NCBI GenBank assembly: GCA_014529385.2 | Contig: CM043963.1 | Span: forward strand, 68,247,912 to 68,311,911 | Direction: 5' to 3' | Source: Adiantum capillus-veneris | Lineage: Eukaryota; Streptophyta; Polypodiopsida; Polypodiales; Pteridaceae | DNA: 64,000 nucleotides | Shown: one piece after another, positions 56,802 through 64,000 of the stretch | How the letters are laid out: every line of letters starts with the position of its first letter | Numbering within the stretch: the stretch's first letter is position 1 | Program-made: the position numbers and the translations under genes | The notes under the pieces: model-generated | Database searches by the model: none | Told to the model about the DNA's origin: nothing | Seen by the model: only the letters and a program-made list of their open reading frames with translations

Positions 56802-59800
56802 CTACCCTACACCTAACTGCTTGCGAAAATGCGCAAAGCTCTCTGAGGGAAGTCCTTTTGTAAGTAGATCAGCAGGATTTTCTGCGGTGTGAACTTTGAC
56901 AAGATGAAGTTGCTTATCCTCGAGCATTTCCCTGATGAAATGATACTTCACATCCACATGCTTTGTCTTTGAGTGATAAACTGGATTGCGAGCCAATTGT
57001 ATAGCACTTTGAATATCACAATATAACACAGGCATCTCTTCTTTGATTCCCAAATCTGTTACTAGTCGATTAAGCCAAATTGATTCTTTGCATGCCTTTG
57101 ATGTTGCAACATATTCAGCCTCTGTAGTAGACTGAGTAACACAATCTTGTAATCTAGAACGCCATGATACTGCTCCACCAGTCAATGTAAAGACATACCC
57201 TGACGTAGACCTTCGGTTGTCTAAGTCACCTGCATAATCTGAGTCTGTAAAACCCTTTACACTTAGATCCTGACTCCCATAGCATATACGCATACTCTTT
57301 GTAGCTTTCAGGTATCTCAATATTCCTTTCACTGCCTCCCAATGTTTCTTGCCTGGGTTTGACATGTATCGACTTACTACTCCCACTGCAAATGCAATGT
57401 CTGGGAGAGTAGCAATCATTGCATACATCAAACTACCCACTGCAGACGCATATGGAATCTTATCCATTTCAGCCTGTTCTTCCTCAGACACAGGACAATC
57501 TTGTTTGCTAAGTTTCACATATGGTGGCAATGGAACACTCAATGCCTTTCCCTTCTCCATATTGAAATGTTGCAAAACCTTGTCAATATACTCTGTTTGA
57601 GATAACCAAATCAACTTCTTTGATTTGTCTCTCTCAATGCGCATACCAAGTATATGACTTGCCTCACCCATGTCTTTCATGTCAAACGATTTTGCCATCT
57701 TTGACTTCAAAGCTGAAATTTCTTCCAAGTGCTTGCCAGCAATCAACATGTCATCCACATGCAAAATAAGGATCAGCCAACTACCATCCTTAGCTTTCTT
57801 TGTATATAGACAGTGATCGAACTCACTACGTTTGTAGCCTTGAGAAAGCATAAACTTGTGGAATTTATGGTACCATGCCCTCGGTGATTGTTTTAAGCCA
57901 TAAAGACTCTTTAACAACTGGCATACCCAATCTTCCTTGCCTTTCTCAACAAACCCTTCTGGCTGCTGCATGTAAATTTCCACATCTAAATCACCATGCA
58001 AGAACGCTGTCTTGACATCCATTTGGTGCAACACCAAATCTAATATGGCAACCAATGCAAGAAAGCATCTCAATGTAGTCATCTTGACCACCGGAGAGAA
58101 GACTTCATCAAAGTCAATGCCTTGTTCTTGCTTAAAGCCCTTGGCAACAAGCCTTGCTTTGTACTTTGGCTGACTATCATGAGCGGTGATCTTATACCTG
58201 TAAACCCATTTACAGGGTAGAGCCTTTTTGCCCCGTGGTAATTTAACTAGCTTCTATGTCTAGCTGTCATCTCTGACTGCATGGCCAATTTCCAATTCCT
58301 GGAGTCCTTCATTTGCATTGCTTCCTTGTAACATGAAGGCTCATTGCAATCAGTCAACATGACATAGTTCATAGATGGAACAAACCTATCAAGAGGTCAC
58401 GTGACACGTCCAGATCTACGCACAATAGGTGGCTCAGGCTCAGCCACAACCTGTGGTTCCACTCTATCCTGTCCTTGCTCCTCTTGAGCCCTGACATTTT
58501 GTCTTGCACGTGCAGGTCCATCTTCTTGGAAGACAACTCTTCTAATCTCCTCATCCCTCTCTGGTTTAGAATGATATTTGGATTCATCAAAGTGAACATC
58601 ATTGCTGCGGACAACCTTTCTGGATTCGGGATCCCAAAGTCTGTACCCCATCTCACCAGAATTACCATAGCCTAGAAAGATGCACTTTCTACTCTTTGGC
58701 TCATGTTTGTTCCTAAATTCCTTTGGAACGTGAGTATATGCCTCACAGCCAAAGACTCTGAGATGCTTGTATGAGGGCATTTTGCCTGACCATACCATCT
58801 CTGGCGCTGAATCCTTCTGCAAAACCTTGCTAGGAGATCTATTTACAAGATGAACAGCTGTTGATACAGCTTCAACCCAAAACCCATTTGGCAGCTGTGC
58901 ATTAGACAACATACTTCTGACCTTCTCTTGTATGGTCCTATTCATCCTCTCAGCAACACCATTTTGAGGAGGATTGTAAGGAGCAATAAGTTCACGTTTT
59001 ATACCTTTTGACTCACAGAAGTCCTGAAAGGCCTTTGAAACATACTCTCCACCATGGTCAGTGCGTAAGCATTTAAGCTTCTTGCCACTCTGATTCTCCA
59101 CAAGTGTCACAAACATTTTGAAAACACTAAACGCTTCATCCTTGTGCTTGAGAAAGTAAACCCATACTTTCCTCGAGTAATCATCTATAAATGTCATAAA
59201 GTAAGAAGCTCCCCCTAGAGATAGGTTAGGCATAGGTCCACACAAATCACTATGAACAAGTGCCAACTGTGTATCTCTTCTACTGCTTCTATGCTTATGT
59301 GGCTGCTGTGTTTGCTTACCATACAGACAATGTTCACAGAATTCAAAATCATTAAATGAAAAGCCAGGCAAATAACCAGAACGAGACAAGATTTCCATTC
59401 CCTTCTTGGACATATGTCCTAAACGGCAATGCCACAAAGAAACGTTCGGCTGCTCGGTTACATTGATTACATTATTAGAGACATTTGATACATAAATCAT
59501 GTAAAGTCCTCCAGAATTTACTCCATGTGCTACTGTCATAGAACCCTTGGATATCTTCCACATGTTCTGTCCAAAAGTGGTGACGTAGCCAGCATCATCA
59601 AGTAAACTTGTGCTGATCAAGCTCTTTGTAATTGCGGGAACATGTCTCACATTCTTCAGCGTGAAAGAAGAGCCATTCTTAAACTTCAATTGTACATATC
59701 CAACACCTAAGATCTCACATGTCTGCCCATTGCCTAGCCGAACATGATCTTTAGTGGTCACATAAGAGGTAAACCACTCCTTGTTTGGAGACACATGAAG

Positions 59801-60769
59801 TGATGCCCCTGAGTCTATAATCGAGTCACTCAGTGCATTTCCATCAGATGCTGTAAGAAGAGCTGAGTCCATTGTATTCTTCAAGAAGTAGATGTCTCCT
59901 GACACTAGACTGTCATCCTCTGCAACAGTGTTTGTCACATTTATTTCTTGAATCTTCATTGAGGACTTGTCCTTCTCACCATGGTCTTCAGCTTTCTCTT
60001 TGCCTTTTTCTGCTTTCCATTCTCTGCAGTCTCTTTTCATGTGACCCTTCTTGCCACAATGGTAGTATTCTATGTCACTCTTGCCTTTAGCACTGCGGGA
60101 CTTGCTACGAGACTGATTCCTCTTTCCACCTTTGTACTTTTCTTTGGTCCTTTCCCTGACAACTAAGGTTGTTCCTTTGCCTTTGTCCATTGTCTTTCTA
60201 TTGGTTTCTTCAGTAAGCAGACTTCCTTCTACACCTGCTATGTTCAAACCATCTGGAGGTGCAGAATTACTCAAAGCTGTGCGAAAAGTGTCCCAACTTT
60301 CCGGCAATGTGATCAACAGGAACATAGCTCTAACAGGTTCATCAAACTTGACACCTTGAGCTGACAACTGACTATAGATTGTGTTGAATTCATTCAGATG
60401 ATTGGACATAGGTGTCCCTTCTTTCATCTTCAAGTCAACAAGCTTCTTAAGCCAATATACCTGTGAAGCTGCACTCTGCTTCTCATAAAGATCACTCAGC
60501 TTTAACCATGCTTGATAAGCCGACATCTCGTCTGCTACATTGAAGTAAACGCTTTCTACCAAAGTCAGCATAATGGTAGAAAGTGCCAATTCATCCATTT
60601 CGCTCCATTCATCTTCGTCCATATCTTCTGGTTTTATCCCCTTGAGCTTTATAGGTTTTATCTGCTTCTTTTGTACCAACACGTGCCAAATCTGCTTCTT
60701 CCACAATGGGAAATTGGTTCCATCCAGCTTCTTGATATTGTAAAGAGCAGTGTCCTGTGATCCAGCCAT
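56802..60769 (-). pseudogene. Copia element 2 gag-pol, two lesions
   Basis: The frame from ATG 60769 runs 790 codons to a TGA at 58397-58399 (CGA in element 1). Gag is at 1-200. The zinc knuckle 'YYHCGKKGHMKRDC' (about 235-248) has lost its first Cys to Tyr. The protease DSGAS is at about 319-323. The integrase zinc region is at 447-481, with catalytic D508, D571 and E607. Between about 58255 and 58270 a 13-bp deletion relative to element 1 shifts the frame. RT and RNase H then continue open to 56802, with 'QMDVKTAFLHGDL', catalytic HVDD and 'DSDYAGDLDNRRSTSGY'. RT and integrase are otherwise whole, so only two changes separate this copy from a continuous frame. It cannot make a full Gag-Pol as it stands. 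Confidence 0.93.
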
Positions 60770-61852
60770 AGCTACGCTTCACAGTAGTTTACTTTTCTGG
60801 GAAAAATTCGGCAAAGTTTCCCCTGTAAACTGACCTCTGAACCAATATCAACCTATCAAATGAACCAAGAAAGCTTCAGATTCTGCAGAAATTTTGGCAG
60901 AGTCTCCTTTGTAAAATGGCTCTGGTGTACTAAAAACAGACCAAAAAACAGCTCAAAAAACACTGTCTCTCTGACACTGTAAGTTGCGGGTAAACCTGTC
61001 CTGCACCTGTACTGTCTCTCACTGTCCTGTCACTGTCCTATAAGCATAGACTGCGACAATGCCTCAACGGCACTAAAGCAAAGATGCAATCCCAACTGTC
61101 TAACTCATAGTCAATACATCCTAGCTGCCTATCTAAGGGTGCTCGAGGGATCGCTCCAAGACCTGTATCACCGAAAGGATCTCAACATTCGAGAATCCCC
61201 AAGCTCAATAAAACCTCACTCGACCCTCAACAAAGGCTGCAGTAAATCTGACAGTACATAGACATCCCACAAAGTCATACATCCACAAATTTCCCATTGT
61301 ATGCTGTAACTGCTGCGGCGATTGTTTGCTGCGTGACTCACAGCCAGCAAACCCTCAACAGACATACATAATCTCTGACAATACATACCATGTGGAAGTA
61401 CCTTGAATGTCAGGATGAAATGTGGAATATCAAGCAGCAAACACAAGCTACCTGATGAACTAGTGGATGTCGCCTACAGTCTGTGTGTAGATGCGCCCGT
61501 GTCATATGTGACACGCCTCCAAGAACTGTGAGCCGTCCTTCGATGTGTAGACATCCACAAATCAACACTCTGGGAGTGTCTATATCCTCAGCACCTGCAG
61601 TTGTAGGCCGAAAACCCCAAATTTGCAGAGTTGGATCTGCACCCGCTGAGACTACGTAGTCGAAAATGGCCTGCGCAGACCTTTGTCGAAGTCGAACGGT
61701 GGCCGAGATGACCTCAGAATGAAATTCTGAGAACACCAAGCCCTTCGGGCTATCCCACAGGATTTGGGGCCGTGTCTTCGCCTATCGAATTTCACTCCAA
61801 TCTGAGCTGGTGACTCTAGCCTCCTACAGTGCTGCCCCGAGCCTCGATCTGA
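60770..61852 (-). other. Untranslated leader of copia element 2
   Basis: Counterpart of 20948-22029, with scattered substitutions and small indels. No conserved open frame. Confidence 0.7.
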
Positions 61853-61864
61853 GCTCTGATACCA
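61853..61864 (-). other. Primer binding site (initiator-Met tRNA) of copia element 2
   Basis: Plus 'gctctgatacca', the complement of TGGTATCAGAGC, two bases from the 5' LTR. Confidence 0.92.
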
Positions 61865-61866
61865 GT

Positions 61867-62050
61867 TGAAGGAGTACGAGCGGAAGTGCGACGCGAGAGA
61901 GAAGAAGAGCACGACGATATGGTGAACTCGCTCTACTGTAATGTGTAGAGCATAGTGAGTTCTTATTAGGTTTTTACAAAAGAATATGTGTACATACCTG
62001 GCGGCCCGCCCACTTACCTGGGCGACCACATTGGGCTTTATACCCCAACA
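61867..62050 (-). repeat. 5' LTR of copia element 2
   Basis: 184 bp. An 8-bp GAGTGCGA is missing compared with the other three LTRs of this family in the window. Confidence 0.95.
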
Positions 62051-63597
62051 TGTATTACTTCTGTGATCCATGGAGTTCTCTCAAAAATCCATGAAAGTAC
62101 TCCATTGGTCTCTTTGGGCACCTCAATAGCACCCAACCACCAAATGTCTTTCTCTGATTGCACGCTAAAAGATAGGGTGGGATATGGCTCGACTGAATCC
62201 CTTCGCTTGGTTTGCAGAAGGGCCTCGTTCATTAGAGTGACACTTAGCCTCTCTAACCTTCGGCCTTTCCCTATTTGACACTCATCGAGTTTCAGCACAA
62301 AAGCGACTTTTGTGCCAAGCACTACAAAATAAATAGTGCTAAGACCTTAAACTTCAGCGTCTATGATAAGAATAATACCAAAGAAAAAAAAAAAGTGTGT
62401 CACCTTTTTCAGGTAACTCGTAAAATCTAAGCATGGCTTCTTGAAGCCTTCTAAGATCCACGAAAATATTGTTCCACATTGTGTAAGGAAAGCCCTTCTC
62501 CGAAGGTCTTATGGATTGTTTCTTACCTTTTCCCCTTGTCTTTGTTGCGCACGAAGCATAAAGGGAAGTTGGCATTGTGTCCTCAATGTGTAGGTATGTC
62601 CCAACGCGGGAGAACACATCTTCGTTTGTGGCCTTCTTTGCGATCTTGACCTTGTGAGGAACAGGAAATAGGTTTTCCACAATGCCATGTTCTTTGAGGG
62701 CATCCTTTAGGAGTTGAAAAATAGCCTGATAGGCTTTGGTGCTGATTCCAGCCTCATCACAAGCTTGTTGAACATCATCATCACTAACCACATTTCTTAA
62801 TTTACGCATAAGGTCCTTGGTGACTGCATCCTTAATGTGCTTACCTCCAGGTGATTGTAAGATAGAAATCACGTCCTCAGTATTGAGACAACTAGTGAGA
62901 AGGTTGACTCGATTATCTTGGCTTGTTCCACCGCATGCCTCCTGGATGAAGTTTCTGGCAACAAATAAACATAAATGTTAGAAAATAGTGTGAAGTAAGA
63001 ATGCATCATGCAAGTAAAGACCAAATCACCTTGTGGCTGTAACTCGTCGTTTGCGTGCTCCTCTGAAATGTGCAAGAGTTTCAATGGATGAATACGGGCG
63101 TTTGCGTTCCCTTGCACCAAGGGGTGTTTCTTTCAAGTATGTGATGGTGTTGGTAAGCTTCTTGATGTGGGACTCCTTTTCTTGCATTTGTTGTTCAAGA
63201 CTTTTAACTACCCTCTCCGAAGAGGCAACACTCTCTTGTAATGCCGTCGTCTTGAGGTAAAGAGCTTGACATTCGTGCATCCACATATGCAAAGAAGCAC
63301 TTGCACCCATACACAACCGCTTGCAATAGCCTAACAAGCCTGCTTCTCCCCTCCCAAGAAATTGAAGGAATGTGGAAAGGCTATTAAACGGTGGATGGAA
63401 GTGGCTTATAGGATCGTAAGGGTACAAATGGCCATCCACCCAAATGTCAACATTGGTCTCACAAGCGGTGCGACGTTTTGATCACCCTCACTAGTGGTCT
63501 TCGGTGCAAATGCCGTGGGTAAGCGAATATGTATGCTTTTGGTGTGCGGAGTACGTGGTGGTGGAAGCAAACCATTTGTGATGTCCGTGAGCACCAT

Positions 63598-64000
63598 GGA
63601 AGCTGTTGCGTGAGGAAGCAAATGATGAAAAGATAGAGGGGGAAGGGTAGAGAGGCCGAGCAGGATGGGAGGAGAGAAGGAAGGAGGGGGGGGAGGGAGA
63701 GATTGGGGAGGAGGAGGAAGGTAGGGGCAAAGAGGGAGAGGAGAGGGAGAGGGAGAGAGGAGGGAGGAGGGAGGAGGAGGAGACAACAAAATGTTTATTA
63801 CTTTTTGGGGGAAAAGATTTTTGAAAAAATGGACTTTCTAAGCTTCTGGGTTAAAAAATGGGTCAAAAAATGAATTTTGGATATGTATATATGTTGGGAG
63901 GGAGTTTTAAGTAAAAAACAAATAAAAATGAATTTTTTTATAAAAAGTCAAATTTTGACTCTTTTTGACCCACGGAATTGCTGATGTGGACACACCCCTA
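63598..64000. other. Upstream of the transposase: GA-rich tract then AT-rich DNA
   Basis: From 63640 to 63785 the plus strand is almost pure G/A (CT-rich on minus), probably the transposase leader; the proline/serine-rich frame on minus here is a product of composition. From 63790 to the end the sequence is AT-rich with 'aaaaagtcaaattttgactc', like the left flank near 48.9 kb. The element end was not found before the window stops. Confidence 0.5.

Larger units (their letters stand above)
56521..62050 (-). mobile_element. Ty1/copia LTR retrotransposon 2, inserted in the transposase exon
   Basis: The element is 5530 bp. LTRs lie at 56521-56712 (192 bp) and 61867-62050 (184 bp); they differ by two substitutions and an 8-bp deletion (GAGTGCGA) in the right one. 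The perfect target duplication TGTAT is at 56516-56520 and 62051-62055. The tRNA-iMet primer site (61853-61864) and polypurine tract (56713-56724) are present. It belongs to the same family as copia element 1 and lacks the nested insert. The target lies within codons of the transposase frame, and the frame continues across when one duplication copy is removed. Confidence 0.96.
55146..63597 (-). pseudogene. DDE-type transposase candidate, multi-exon, split by copia element 2
   Basis: Minus-strand exons: 63597-63030, 62954-62404, 62321-62051, then (beyond the copia insertion) 56515-55597 and 55520-55146. Introns of 75, 82 and 76 bp are GT-AG and phases match. The N-terminal part has a coiled coil ('VKSLEQQMQEKESHIKKL') and 'KDAVTKDLMRKLRNVVSDDD'. 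The middle has 'FVLKLDECQIGKGRRLERL' (first acidic candidate). Next come 'GGDLKTIKCFRG...CPFC' (second) and 'VHFCTLHAFMRIFDRLL'. The end reads 'ITHYM/HILFAHGAFFMHKYG' and 'FSTQGMEKSHYRARG' (third, Glu). I recall the same order in a large, loosely named family of invertebrate and fungal transposase-like proteins; I cannot name the superfamily. A TAG at 56497-56499 and a probable frame change near 63450-63490 also mark it as dead here. Confidence 0.65.

Noticed and set aside
49382..63597. An integrated large DNA virus carrying a histone
   Set aside because: No capsid, polymerase, packaging ATPase or other viral hallmark seen, and the genes contain ordinary plant-like introns.
63406..63789. Proline/serine-rich minus-strand protein upstream of the transposase
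   Set aside because: The N-terminal half is only the complement of a G/A tract; just the part from ATG 63597 is kept as the likely transposase start.
48650..64000. Terminal inverted repeats of the multi-gene element
   Set aside because: Both flanks share AT-rich words and GGACACAC occurs at 48.7 kb and at the window end, but in the same orientation and without a clear inverted match.

Overview
The window is nuclear DNA of a land plant. It holds plant-type LTR retrotransposons (Ty3/gypsy Tat-like and chromovirus types, Ty1/copia with initiator-Met tRNA primer sites), CACTA/CMC transposon relics, GT-AG introns of 75-82 nt, and an RPW8-type NLR immune gene with the QHD motif of helper NLRs. Dense nested transposons and a 7.7-kb intron point to a large genome. 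A seed-free vascular plant such as a fern fits, but that is a weak inference from overall character.

Layout. 1-13.4 kb: relic of a CACTA element (TNP2-like fragment on -, TNPA-like pieces on +), split by a 9.05-kb Tat-type Ty3/gypsy element (2436-11487) that landed in CA-rich low-complexity DNA. 14.4-22.2 kb: Ty1/copia element 1 on -, with near-identical LTRs but a ruined polyprotein, itself split by a 2.27-kb non-autonomous LTR element (18007-20278). 22.3-28.3 kb: 3' end of a LINE-like element interrupted by a degraded chromovirus (22557-28146) whose LTRs carry dense heat-shock-element arrays. 29.2-40.6 kb: a five-exon RPW8-NB-ARC-LRR gene on -; intron 1 holds tandem repeats, a CMC-type transposase relic and a chain of symmetric exons. 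40.6-49.4 kb: mostly non-coding, with microsatellites, small MITE-like elements, a hairpin and a GC-rich repeat block.

49.4-64 kb is the most unusual part and looks like one multi-gene mobile element. Two intron-containing ORFs lie on + (A: possible BAH-like domain; B: unrecognised, one internal stop). Converging on them from - are a histone H3-like protein (54127-55023) and a multi-exon DDE-type transposase candidate (55146-63597). Between the two gene pairs sits a 1.35-kb block of three ~197-bp palindromes bounded by an inverted repeat. Ty1/copia element 2 (56521-62050, perfect TGTAT target duplication) has inserted into a transposase exon. I infer that the element combines a transposase with chromatin-type proteins. 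I could not define its termini; the right one probably lies beyond the window.
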